Below, in pieces: positions 1 through 6,663 of a stretch of 16,267 nucleotides of DNA. The notes under the pieces are model-generated. The model ran no database searches. It saw only the letters and a list, made by a program, of their open reading frames with translations, and was not told where the DNA came from. Origin of the DNA: Thiomargarita sp. (GTDB lineage Bacteria; Pseudomonadota; Gammaproteobacteria; Beggiatoales; Beggiatoaceae); assembly GCA_020721025.1 (NCBI GenBank), contig DYNO01000063.1:1-16267 (forward strand). Direction: 5' to 3'. The translations under genes and the position numbers were made by a program. Every line of letters starts with the position of its first letter. The stretch's first letter is position 1.

Positions 1-177
1 AGGAAAAGTGTATCATATACCGTTAGCTTCGTAAAGTGGCACAGCAAAAACATCCTATATCATCTTGCTAATCACTGTTATGAACCTCTATCAATGATGG
101 TAAACGACTGATTTCAGTCACTGGAAGTCAATGTTAGACAAGTTCAGAATTCAGTTATTGGTGATTCAGTCATATAT

Positions 178-201
178 AGCTATATTGAACTAAATATAGC
201 T
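178..201. repeat. Perfect 9-bp inverted repeat, loop of 6
   Basis: The arms agctatatt (178-186) and aatatagct (193-201) are perfect reverse complements separated by gaacta. The stem is AT-rich and has no U-tract typical of a strong terminator. It lies about 75 bp beyond the stop codon of the ankyrin gene, so it could be a weak transcription end or simply an AT-rich palindrome. The rest of positions 1-232 shows no convincing gene. Confidence 0.4.
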
Positions 202-232
202 AATTTGGTAACAGGAACTAACTCTCGATTTA

Positions 233-268
233 AGGTTTTCCAAACCGGGCATCATGTTCAGAAAACCT
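233..268. repeat. 8-bp inverted repeat just downstream of ankyrin gene
   Basis: aggttttc (233-240) pairs perfectly with gaaaacct (261-268) across a 20-base loop. It lies directly after the stop codon of the minus-strand ankyrin gene (275). It may contribute to transcription termination there, but the loop is long and no clean U-run follows, so the role is uncertain. Confidence 0.3.
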
Positions 269-274
269 CATCAT

Positions 275-1255
275 TTACTTATGGGGAGTCGCTTGACGCA
301 ACAGCGTACTCACTGCACTAAATTTTTTACTTTCCGCCAGTTCCAACGCCGTTTTACCATCGACATTTTTCAAATGAGGGTCTGCCCCTGCTTTGAGCAG
401 TAATTCCACAATCGCTTCTTTCCCCTTCATCGCCGCTTCCATCAAGGCATTCACACCATCTTTATCTTGAATGTTCACATCGGCAGAGGCTTTTAACAAC
501 AACTTGATGACCTCCAGATTTCCCTGTTCAGCGGCGTGAATCAACGCTGTCGCCCCATATACATCGGTTGCATTCACTTCTGCTTGATTTTCTACCAAAA
601 GCTGCACTATTTCGGAAAACCCCTTCTCACTTGCCCGCATTAACGGAGTTACACCTTCCTTGTTTTTGAGATTTGGATTGGCGCGATTTTTCAGCAACGT
701 GTCAATAACCTTGAGATGTCCATTATCGGTCGCCATCATCAAGGCGGTATTGCCATTCTTATCAGCGACATTGCTATCGGCATGAAACATCAACAATTGG
801 GCAGCAACAACCTCATACCCTTGCTTAGAAGCAGTCATCAACGCATTCCATCCCATGTTGGTTCGATTGTGCACATCGGCTCCGAATTCAACCAACATTG
901 CCGTGATTTCACTGTGTCCATTCTCGGCGGCAAAGGTCAGCGCGGAACAATTGTAGTTGGTATGCGCATTGACATTCGCCCCACGCGACAACAAAACCAC
1001 CGCACTCTTGGTGCTCCCCGTTTCAGCAGCCGACATCAACGCCGTTTTTCCAAAATTGTTCGCCGCATTGACGTTTGCCCCTTTATCTAATAATTCTCTA
1101 ATCGTTTCAGTATCATCAATCAACGCGGCTTCACGCAAGCGACGGTTTAATTCTTCTTGGGTATTCATCGGAGTCGCCACCGCCATCCTCACCCCTTCTG
1201 TCATTGTCCATGGCAGACACCCTAAGAAACACAATATCACTAAGAATTTTTTCAT
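275..1255 (-). CDS. Secreted ankyrin-repeat protein
   Basis: The 326-residue protein begins with MKKFLVILCFLGCLPW, a typical Sec signal sequence, so it is probably exported to the periplasm. From about residue 40 to the end it consists of one partial and eight roughly 33-residue ankyrin repeats. Each carries the usual pattern (for example GATALIHAAEQGN near residue 238) followed by a helix-helix-loop with GADVN-like ends. No enzymatic domain is visible. Ankyrin stacks bind partner proteins, so a protein-interaction or scaffold role in the envelope is the reasonable reading; the partner cannot be told. The start is supported by AGG nine bases upstream of the ATG. It stands alone: downstream are two small inverted repeats, and upstream is a transposon remnant. 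The repeat register stays clean throughout, so the gene looks intact. Confidence 0.88.
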   Translation of the reverse strand: MKKFLVILCFLGCLPWTMTEGVRMAVATPMNTQEELNRRLREAALIDDTETIRELLDKGANVNAANNFGKTALMSAAETGSTKSAVVLLSRGANVNAHTNYNCSALTFAAENGHSEITAMLVEFGADVHNRTNMGWNALMTASKQGYEVVAAQLLMFHADSNVADKNGNTALMMATDNGHLKVIDTLLKNRANPNLKNKEGVTPLMRASEKGFSEIVQLLVENQAEVNATDVYGATALIHAAEQGNLEVIKLLLKASADVNIQDKDGVNALMEAAMKGKEAIVELLLKAGADPHLKNVDGKTALELAESKKFSAVSTLLRQATPHK

Positions 1256-1427
1256 AAATTACCTCATGTTAGAATTTTTAAGTGTATTTTGAGGATAAAT
1301 AACAAACTATCAATTTAGAATGTTTGAATATTAGCCAATGGTGATATTATACCCCAAAAAGCATCTTCGCAATGGCTAAAAAGTGTTCGTGCTCATCCAT
1401 CCAGATGAGTAGTTGAGTAACTGTTAC

Positions 1428-2322
1428 AGCTTTTAAATATTGTTTAAAACGATAATGAGCGAAAGTCAACATGTTACGTGACGTGCTTGAAGCCAGTTTT
1501 GTAACCATTTGTGAAGTTTCAAAGAGCCTGTTCCCATGAAAGTGGGAATTGGAATGAAAATTCGGTTGAAAGTGCGTACCAAAAAATTTGCAACCTTCTT
1601 GTGCAACTCGTTAATCAAGTCCCAAATTCGCCAACGCATCCGTTCAGCGGCTTGTTTCAATCGACGTTTTTGTCTGCATTTCACTTTTGAAATCCGAGAC
1701 ATAAGCCGTAACCACAAGCACAACCGATAGATTCTTTGAAAACTCCCTTCACCGATCTTGCCATGCAATACTTCAGAATAAAATGACATAAAAGTGCGAA
1801 CTCCCGGATCGAGAGCCACCGCATCAATCCTTTGGTTTTCAGGTACTTGATACGGTAGCTTTTGGGGAATAATTACAAAATAGCGGCTTCCTTCTCGAAC
1901 AATCCGTGTACCTTCCAAATCCGTATGAAAGGGTTCTGATACCTCAAATTCCAATTTGAACTTCTTGCTGCCAAACACAACATCTTGATTTAACGCAGAT
2001 TTATCAAACCCAAAACTTTGAATCGGATCACGCTTGGCGCGAAAACTAACTTGCTGAACTTTGCCCATTTTCAAATACTTAGCTTTGGCATTTTTGACAG
2101 CATTGCAAGCGTCGGACATGGCGTGTTCACGGATTCTTTGAGGACAATCCATCGCCCAATCTGGAATATCGTCGCCTTTTTGAACTATTTTTCTAACTTC
2201 ATAAAGCGATGCTTTCGTACCCTCTTGACGTAAGTAGTTGATAGTACGATTGAACCACCAACGTGAAAGCCACAAATATTTACGGGTAGTGTGTCTGATT
2301 TTTGGGTAAATCCGAACCGACA
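1428..2322 (-). pseudogene. tnpB: Decayed IS607-type tnpB (RuvC nuclease), frameshifted and truncated
   Basis: Homology to TnpB starts near 2322 with RIYPK and runs through LSRWWFNRTINYL, KRDPIQSFGF and the RuvC-I motif ALDPGVRTF. Near 1550 a short palindromic insert (encoding IPTFMGTGS) shifts the frame. In the next frame the protein resumes as FETSQMVTKLASS and RNMLTFAHYRFKQYLKA, ending at about 1428. The C-terminal part with the last catalytic Asp is missing; what follows does not resemble TnpB. The open frame extends upstream to 2464, but that part overlaps the tnpA remnant in another frame. TnpB proteins are RNA-guided nucleases of IS607/IS605 transposons; this copy cannot be active. It differs clearly from the intact IS607 at 8050-9815, so it is a separate lineage. 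Confidence 0.82.
1525..1552. repeat. Short palindromic element, copy 1 (TTCCCAT-GAAA-GTGGGAA)
   Basis: The stem TTCCCAT (1531-1537), loop GAAA (1538-1541) and stem GTGGGAA (1542-1548) form a hairpin with one T-G wobble at the closing pair, preceded by gagcctg. It interrupts the tnpB remnant and breaks its frame between FIP and TFETS-type residues. Two related copies occur at 2411-2432 and 5961-5984. The size and TTCC...GGAA layout resemble dRS3-type palindromes of Neisseria, but identity to that family is not established. Confidence 0.75.
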
Positions 2323-2330
2323 CAACCGGT

Positions 2331-2477
2331 CCGGTGTGCGATAATAACTTCTGAGACATGTCCAGACATAGCGAGTTCCAATAGGGCATTAAATCCTTTT
2401 CGCTTAAGCATGTTCCTACGAAAGTAGGAATTAAGCCCGCTACCGACATCTTCGATAAGTTCATGATTTGGATAGCG
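2331..2477 (-). pseudogene. tnpA: Fragment of IS607-type tnpA (serine recombinase)
   Basis: The minus strand reads RYPNHELIEDVGSGLN, then an eight-residue insert from a palindromic element (copy 2), then KRKGFNALLELAMSG and VSEVIIAHR. This matches the resolvase core of IS607 TnpA; the intact copy at 8107-8715 has DIGSGLNFKRRG and LVVAHRDRLARFG at the same place. Immediately after AHR one base appears to be missing: restoring a G gives DRLCRFGF, the expected motif. The N-terminal helix-turn-helix and the catalytic serine region are absent, being replaced by a piece of IS605-type tnpB, and most of the C-terminal part is deleted before the tnpB remnant begins. It is non-functional. Confidence 0.8.
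2411..2432. repeat. Short palindromic element, copy 2 (TTCCTAC-GAAA-GTAGGAA)
   Basis: A perfect 7-bp stem (TTCCTAC at 2413-2419, GTAGGAA at 2424-2430) closes a GAAA loop and is preceded by aagcatg. It sits inside the tnpA fragment, where it adds about eight residues (SYFRRNML) in frame between GSGLN and KRKG. Relative to copies 1 and 3 the variable stem bases have changed on both sides, so pairing is kept. Confidence 0.8.
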
Positions 2478-2710
2478 AGAATAAATCTTGAACTGCATTT
2501 TGAGAAATGCTGTACGCAACTTCAGAATACCATTCAAAAGTAGCACATATTTCTCGATAAAACGCATTGGCAGCTTGTAGTGAAAATGGATTCTCTTTTT
2601 AGTTAAAGCGTTCAAGTAGTTGATTATAGCAATGTCTGACCGTACCACAACACTTATTGAGGTATTCGTTCTTCTGTGGGTCTCAATTCAATCTTGTGTG
2701 CTAGTAACAT
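2478..2710 (-). pseudogene. tnpB: 5' fragment of IS605-type tnpB (copy A)
   Basis: The fragment starts at an ATG (2710) with MLLAHKIELRPTEE, the N-terminus also found undamaged at 16090. A 5-base deletion then shifts the frame. Restoring it gives TVRHCYNQLLERFN, followed by a TAA stop where copy C has a sense codon, then KENPFSLQAANAFYREI and SQNAVQDLF. At 2477 it joins abruptly to the IS607 tnpA fragment. The same 5-base deletion and the same stop codon occur in copy B (5822-6231), so both derive from one already dead ancestor. It is not functional. Confidence 0.82.
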
Positions 2711-2812
2711 GGCTTAGTCCGCTACTTTAAATCATTTGTAAGATTTTTTAATTTAACCCAATTATACAATAGCTGTTGTCAATCGACAAATCTATAAGCG
2801 ATTTAGGAACAC
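2479..2812 (-). repeat. Direct repeat A: IS605-type left end plus dead tnpB start
   Basis: About 330 bp are nearly identical to 6000-6324 in the same orientation. Only scattered substitutions and a short indel in the non-coding leader are seen. The unit contains the tnpB start and the transposon left end, which terminates in gtgttcctaaatcg on the minus strand. Near that end AAATC and GATTT can pair across a short loop, as expected for the subterminal hairpin of IS200/IS605 elements. Together with repeat B it brackets ccmDEF. Confidence 0.8.
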
Positions 2813-2881
2813 TATAACAGGAACCAACTCCATGAAAATCCCTCTAATATTGCTCATGGTGCATGAGGCTTCTCAATATGA

Positions 2882-4858
2882 TTAGGCAATTGCTTGATTT
2901 GAATGAATTATCTCATGCACATCTCGCGTCGCCAACCTGCGATAACGCCCATCCAATGCGGCAATTATTCCGCCGACTGCCATCAACAATGCACCCAGCC
3001 AAATCCAGCGCACAAACGGTTTGTAATAGACTCGCACCGCCCAGACATTTTTGTCAATTTCCTCGCCCAACGCCACGTAAATATCCCGAAATAATGTGGC
3101 ATGAATCGCGGCTTCAGTCATGGGCATGGTTTGCACAGTGTAAGTACGCTTTTGGGGATGCAATTCTGCCAGTGGATGACCTTGATAAGAAACTTTTACA
3201 GTCGCTTGATCAGCAACATAATTTGCACCCTGCACTTTTTGCATCTTTTCAAACACAAAGGTGTAGCCCGCCACTTCAAACGGTTTTGCCTGTTCCACCC
3301 GTAAATCTTTCTCAACACTGTAAGTTTTCACCAAGGTCACGCCAATGATAAAAACTGCCACACCCAAATGCGCCAAAATCATACCGTGGAAACTGTAGGA
3401 AAGACGCAGGAAGCCGCGCCATTTTTTTGCTTTATGCACCAATTTTTCGCGAATGCTGTCCCAAATCGCCAAAATGATCCAAAACGCGCCAATTAACGCA
3501 GGAATCACGATCAATCCGTCTGTGCCTTTGAATGCTAAGGGTAATCCGCTTCCTAATCCGATACTCAACAAAATATTCCAACGTAACCGATAGATTAAGC
3601 TAAAAAAATCATCTTTTTTCCAACGCACACTGCCACCCATGCCAAGCAAAATAATCAATGGAACGCTAAGTGCCACAAACATTGTGTCGAAATACGGGGG
3701 TCCCACCGAAATTTTGCCCATGCCCAAGGCATCGAGAAATAGCGGGTATAACGTCCCTAACAGTACACTGGCACAAAGGACAATTAATAGTACATTGTTG
3801 ATTAACAAGAAACTTTCTCGTGACACCAACGCAAAATTACCCCCACTGCCCACAGTCGGCGCGCGCCAAGCATATAAAATTAATGAAGTGCCGATGACAA
3901 TTCCTAGAAACATTAAAATAAAAACGCCGCGTTCGGGATCAGTGGCAAATGCATGAACCGAGGTTAAAACTCCAGAACGTACCAAGAACGTACCTAACAG
4001 ACTGAGTGAGAAAGCAGTAATTGCCAATAACACCGTCCAGTTTTTGAATGCCCCGCGTTTTTCTGTAACTGCGAGTGAGTGTAACAAGGCGGTACCGGCG
4101 AGCCAAGGCATAAATGAAGCATTTTCAACTGGATCCCAAAACCACCAACCGCCCCAGCCTAATTCATAATATGCCCACCAACTCCCCAACGCGATGCCTA
4201 ACGTGAGGAAAATCCACGCCACCAACGTCCAAGGTCGTGACCAACGCGCCCATGCACTGTCGAGTTTGCCACCAATTAATGCTGCAATGGCGAAGGCGAA
4301 GGCAACTGAAAAGCCCACGTAACCCATGTATAACATCGGCGGGTGAAAAATTAAGCCGGGGTCTTGCAGTAACGGGTTCAAATCTCGACCATTTTCCGGC
4401 ATGGGCAACAAGCGTTCAAAAGGATTTGAGGTTGCGATGAGGAATAATAAAAATCCTACGCTAATAAAGCCCATTACCGCGATCACCCGCCCAGCAACCA
4501 TGCGCGGCAGGCTGCGGCTGAAGATCGCGACGGCAACCGTCCAGATTGAGAGGGTAAACACCCAAAGTAATAATGAGCCTTCATGCCCGCCCCACACGCT
4601 GACCACGCGATATTGCAAGGGTAACAAGCTGTTAGAATTGCTCGCCACGTATTTGACTGAGAAGTCGTTGTCGATAAATGCGTAAGTTAAACAGCCGTAA
4701 GCCACGGCTAAAAATACAAATTGTCCCACCGCAGCAGGTCGAGCCACCGCAATCCAATTGGGGATTTTTTGAAGCGTTCCTATCAAAGGAATCACAGCTT
4801 GCACAATGGCTAATCCTAAAGCTAACATCAAAGCAAAATGTCCAAGTTCAGGAATCAT
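2882..4858 (-). CDS. ccmF: Cytochrome c-type biogenesis protein CcmF (haem lyase subunit)
   Basis: CcmF is the large inner-membrane subunit of system I cytochrome c maturation. With CcmH it accepts haem from CcmE and attaches it to apocytochrome c on the periplasmic side. The 658 residues are the normal length and contain many membrane segments. The WWD haem-handling motif is clear (GWGGWWFWDPVENASFMPWL, about 234-253). Conserved histidines fit the family pattern: H172 in FHPPMLYMGYV and H302 in TSVHAF flank the WWD region, while H260 and H491 match the pair assigned to haem b in the membrane. A periplasmic domain (about 515-610) precedes a final membrane helix. The ATG lies one base after the ccmE stop, implying translational coupling. 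The expected downstream ccmG/ccmH are absent; a transposon end follows within about 70 bp. Confidence 0.97.
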   Translation of the reverse strand: MIPELGHFALMLALGLAIVQAVIPLIGTLQKIPNWIAVARPAAVGQFVFLAVAYGCLTYAFIDNDFSVKYVASNSNSLLPLQYRVVSVWGGHEGSLLLWVFTLSIWTVAVAIFSRSLPRMVAGRVIAVMGFISVGFLLFLIATSNPFERLLPMPENGRDLNPLLQDPGLIFHPPMLYMGYVGFSVAFAFAIAALIGGKLDSAWARWSRPWTLVAWIFLTLGIALGSWWAYYELGWGGWWFWDPVENASFMPWLAGTALLHSLAVTEKRGAFKNWTVLLAITAFSLSLLGTFLVRSGVLTSVHAFATDPERGVFILMFLGIVIGTSLILYAWRAPTVGSGGNFALVSRESFLLINNVLLIVLCASVLLGTLYPLFLDALGMGKISVGPPYFDTMFVALSVPLIILLGMGGSVRWKKDDFFSLIYRLRWNILLSIGLGSGLPLAFKGTDGLIVIPALIGAFWIILAIWDSIREKLVHKAKKWRGFLRLSYSFHGMILAHLGVAVFIIGVTLVKTYSVEKDLRVEQAKPFEVAGYTFVFEKMQKVQGANYVADQATVKVSYQGHPLAELHPQKRTYTVQTMPMTEAAIHATLFRDIYVALGEEIDKNVWAVRVYYKPFVRWIWLGALLMAVGGIIAALDGRYRRLATRDVHEIIHSNQAIA

Positions 4859-4859
4859 A

Positions 4860-5321
4860 TCAATTTTTCACTGGGTTGATGGGCGCGTTTGTTGCGTTTT
4901 CTTTGGTTTTCATGATCTGCGCAACTTCTGGGGGCATGTATTTTTCATCATGTTTTGCCAACACTTCTTTTGCTAAAAATGTCCCGTCAGCTTGCATGTC
5001 TCCAATGGCAATCACCCCTTGTCCTTCACGAAATAAATCTGGCAAAATCCCTTCATAGTTGATATTAATAGTATGAGCAAAATCAGTGACTTCAAATTTC
5101 ACTTGCAGACTGCTGGTCACGCGTTGCACACTACCCTTGCTAACCATGCCCCCGATGCGGATTTGACGATTTTTGGGAGCTTCGCCCGCAGCAATCTGCG
5201 TTGGACTAAAGAAAAAAAGCATGTTTTGTTGAAATGCAGTGACTGCGAGGGCAACGGTGGCTCCTACGCCTAAAATGATCAAAAATACAACCATGAGTCG
5301 TTGCTTACGTTTGGGAGTCAT
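4860..5321 (-). CDS. ccmE: Cytochrome c maturation haem chaperone CcmE
   Basis: CcmE binds haem covalently in the periplasm and carries it from the CcmABCD complex to CcmF. The 153-residue protein has a short cytoplasmic start, one membrane anchor (about 9-29) and an OB-fold periplasmic domain. The haem-binding motif is present as LAKHDEKYMPPEV, with the His at 124 and the Tyr at 128, the spacing known from E. coli CcmE (HxxxY). The start has a good ribosome site, GGAG, eight bases upstream. Its first 17 bases overlap the end of ccmD, and ccmF follows after one base, so the three genes are one transcript. The C-terminal tail is polar and disordered-looking, as in other family members. Confidence 0.96.
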   Translation of the reverse strand: MTPKRKQRLMVVFLIILGVGATVALAVTAFQQNMLFFFSPTQIAAGEAPKNRQIRIGGMVSKGSVQRVTSSLQVKFEVTDFAHTININYEGILPDLFREGQGVIAIGDMQADGTFLAKEVLAKHDEKYMPPEVAQIMKTKENATNAPINPVKN

Positions 5322-5484
5322 TTGAAGTTCTCCGTGCTTTGCGTGCCAATACTTTCAATAAATTACGTTGACAGACCATCGGTGAGACTACATTTATCAG
5401 CAAGATCACGAAGGCAAGTGCGTAACTCGTCCACACATAAAAAGCGTAACCGCCCATATTAAAAAACTGTGCCCAATCAAACAT
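5305..5484 (-). CDS. ccmD: Small haem exporter protein CcmD
   Basis: The 59-residue open frame begins MFDWAQFFNMGGYAFYVWTS, the recognisable CcmD start. One membrane helix (YALAFVILLINVVSP, about 21-35) follows, then a basic tail (LARKARR). CcmD is the small subunit that holds CcmE at the CcmABC complex and is needed to release haem-loaded CcmE. AGAGGA lies a few bases before the ATG. The stop codon lies inside ccmE (17-base overlap), so the two are coupled. ccmC, normally directly upstream, is not there; instead a degraded PIN toxin gene and transposon sequence lie upstream. Confidence 0.9.
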   Translation of the reverse strand: MFDWAQFFNMGGYAFYVWTSYALAFVILLINVVSPMVCQRNLLKVLARKARRTSNDSQT

Positions 5485-5549
5485 GTTATCCTCTTAAGTT
5501 GTAAAAAAGGAACTGCGTCTATTTTTTTGAATGATGTGTCGAAATGTCG

Positions 5550-5816
5550 TTAAAATTTATCATCAATCAGTTGTAAATCCACATTACGATATTTTGCAAA
5601 TTCACTATCGAAACTAAGTAGTTGATCTTGATGCTGTAATGCTGTGCCAATAATTAAACGATCCATCGGGTCACGGGGATGTTCGGGTAAATTAACTGAT
5701 TGTAAAACAATTTGACGAGTCACCGGCAAAATATCAACCAACTTTACGATCTGAACAATCCATTATTCAAGTGGCATTTCTAAACAGATACGTTGACGTT
5801 TGACAAGCAAGGCAGT
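5550..5816 (-). pseudogene. Broken PIN-domain (VapC-like) toxin gene
   Basis: The frame reads ALLVKRQRICLEMPLE, then a TAA at 5763-5765, then WIVQIVKLVDILPVTRQIVL and HPRDPMDRLIIGTALQ to LLSFDSEFAKY and the stop at 5550. This matches the C-terminal two thirds of PIN-domain RNases of type II toxin-antitoxin systems, including the DPMDR acidic motif. The N-terminal part with the first catalytic Asp is lost at the junction with the tnpB remnant near 5816-5821. The in-frame TAA stands where Gln (CAA) is common in relatives, so a single C-to-T change explains it. A shorter frame from a TTG could give 63 residues but would lack half the active site. No antitoxin gene is visible. Confidence 0.72.
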
Positions 5817-5821
5817 CTTTA

Positions 5822-6231
5822 AGTTTTTAATCTCGAAATCCGCAACTTTCGACCAAATACACCAAAAAGGTCTGATCTTCTGATAGAAAAACTTTCTTTG
5901 ACATCTTTTCTCTTGAACTGAGGAAAACCGGGCTTCTCCCCGTTTTTAACCCGACGAAAGGCTTGTTCCTGTGAAAACAGGAAAGTGACTGAAAGCACTG
6001 AATAAATCTTGAACTGCATTTTGAGAAACACTGTATGCAACTTCAGAATACCATTCAAAAGTAGCACATATTTCTCGATAAAACGCATTGGCAGCTTGTA
6101 GTGAAAATGGATTCTCTTTTTAGTTAAAGCGTTCAAGTAGTTGATTATAGCAATGTCTGACCGTACCACAACACTTATTGAGGTATTCGTTCTTCTGTGG
6201 GTCTCAATTCAATCTTGTGGGCTAGTAACAT
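5822..6231 (-). pseudogene. tnpB: IS605-type tnpB fragment (copy B)
   Basis: From an ATG at 6231 the remnant starts MLLAHKIELRPTEE and shows the same 5-base deletion and internal TAA as copy A. It continues further than copy A: SQNAVQDLFSAF, then palindromic element copy 3, which shifts the frame, then FRRVKNGEKPGFPQFKR and GRKLRISRLKT. There homology stops and the PIN pseudogene begins. It retains only the N-terminal part of TnpB before the RuvC region, so it has no nuclease activity. The conserved GEKPGFPQFK block identifies the IS605 OrfB branch rather than the IS607 branch seen elsewhere in the window. Confidence 0.82.
5961..5984. repeat. Short palindromic element, copy 3 (TTCCTGT-GAAA-ACAGGAA)
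   Basis: A perfect 7-bp stem (TTCCTGT at 5966-5972, ACAGGAA at 5977-5983) closes a GAAA loop and is preceded by aggcttg. It sits in tnpB copy B between SAF and FRRVKNGEK and shifts the frame. The same orientation, loop and flank (GC-n-TGTTCC) are shared with copies 1 and 2. Confidence 0.75.
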
Positions 6232-6324
6232 GGCTTAGTCCGCTACTTTAAATGTTTTGTCAATTTAACCCAATTATACAATAGTGGTTGTCAATCGACA
6301 AATCTATAAGCGATTTAGGAACAC
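6000..6324 (-). repeat. Direct repeat B: IS605-type left end plus dead tnpB start
   Basis: Nearly identical to 2479-2812 and in the same orientation. Differences include a few substitutions near 6026-6037 and a shorter leader next to position 6255. It ends at the same left-end motif gtgttcctaaatcg as repeats A and C. The sequence beyond 6324 differs from that beyond 2812, so the element boundary is sharp. Confidence 0.8.
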
Positions 6325-6663
6325 GATAGCAATCAGATCAGATAGAGAATGGAAATGAAAGCAACGCATTCTTTTGAATCCACAGCAAAGTTTACACTAA
6401 GTCGCTGGCAAAAAAAATAGATATTTATCAATGGATAGTAACGAGATGACAAATAGAGAACCAATTTGACATCTTTAAACCGAATGAATTAAATGATTCG
6501 TGTTGGTACAGAAACATTTGAAAGAATCGTAATATTATCAAATCGTGAAATGATCGGCGACTGGTTCAAGCAGTGAATCTCATGAATCAGTGCCTCAGAG
6601 TGATACTTTGATGGTAGAATAATCTAGCTATAACAACGAGTTTAACGGATTAAGTGGAAATAT
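6325..6663. other. Non-coding stretch upstream of the receptor gene
   Basis: No convincing gene is seen here. A 27-codon frame (6493-6576, MIRVGTETFERI...) lacks a ribosome site. The segment probably holds the promoter of the TonB-dependent receptor (see the candidate at 6466-6494). A weaker alternative pair, ttgatg at 6608 and tataac at 6629 with a 15-base spacer, lies closer to the gene. No Fur box or riboswitch could be recognised. Confidence 0.5.
6466..6494 (+). promoter_or_regulatory. Candidate sigma-70 promoter for the receptor gene
   Basis: TTGACA (6466-6471) is a perfect -35 match, followed by a 17-base spacer and TTAAAT (6489-6494), a 4/6 match to the -10. It would give a leader of about 160 bases before the ATG at 6664. 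It is a sequence match only. Confidence 0.35.

Noticed and set aside
716..1292. Plus-strand open frames opposite the ankyrin gene
   Set aside because: They are antisense shadows of the repetitive ankyrin coding sequence, with no ribosome site and no recognisable domain.
1350..1427. Continuation of the decayed IS607 tnpB frame (VTVTQLLIWMDEHEHFLAIA)
   Set aside because: It is open for 26 codons but no longer resembles TnpB, where a TSKT motif would be expected; it is read as unrelated flank.
2863..3348. Plus-strand open frame opposite ccmF (161 codons)
   Set aside because: It overlaps the strongly supported ccmF in antisense and its composition (many Pro, His, Gln) is typical of a shadow frame.
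6493..6576. 27-codon open frame MIRVGTETFERI in the receptor leader
   Set aside because: A stop codon directly precedes the ATG and no Shine-Dalgarno is present. It overlaps the candidate promoter and no family is recognised.
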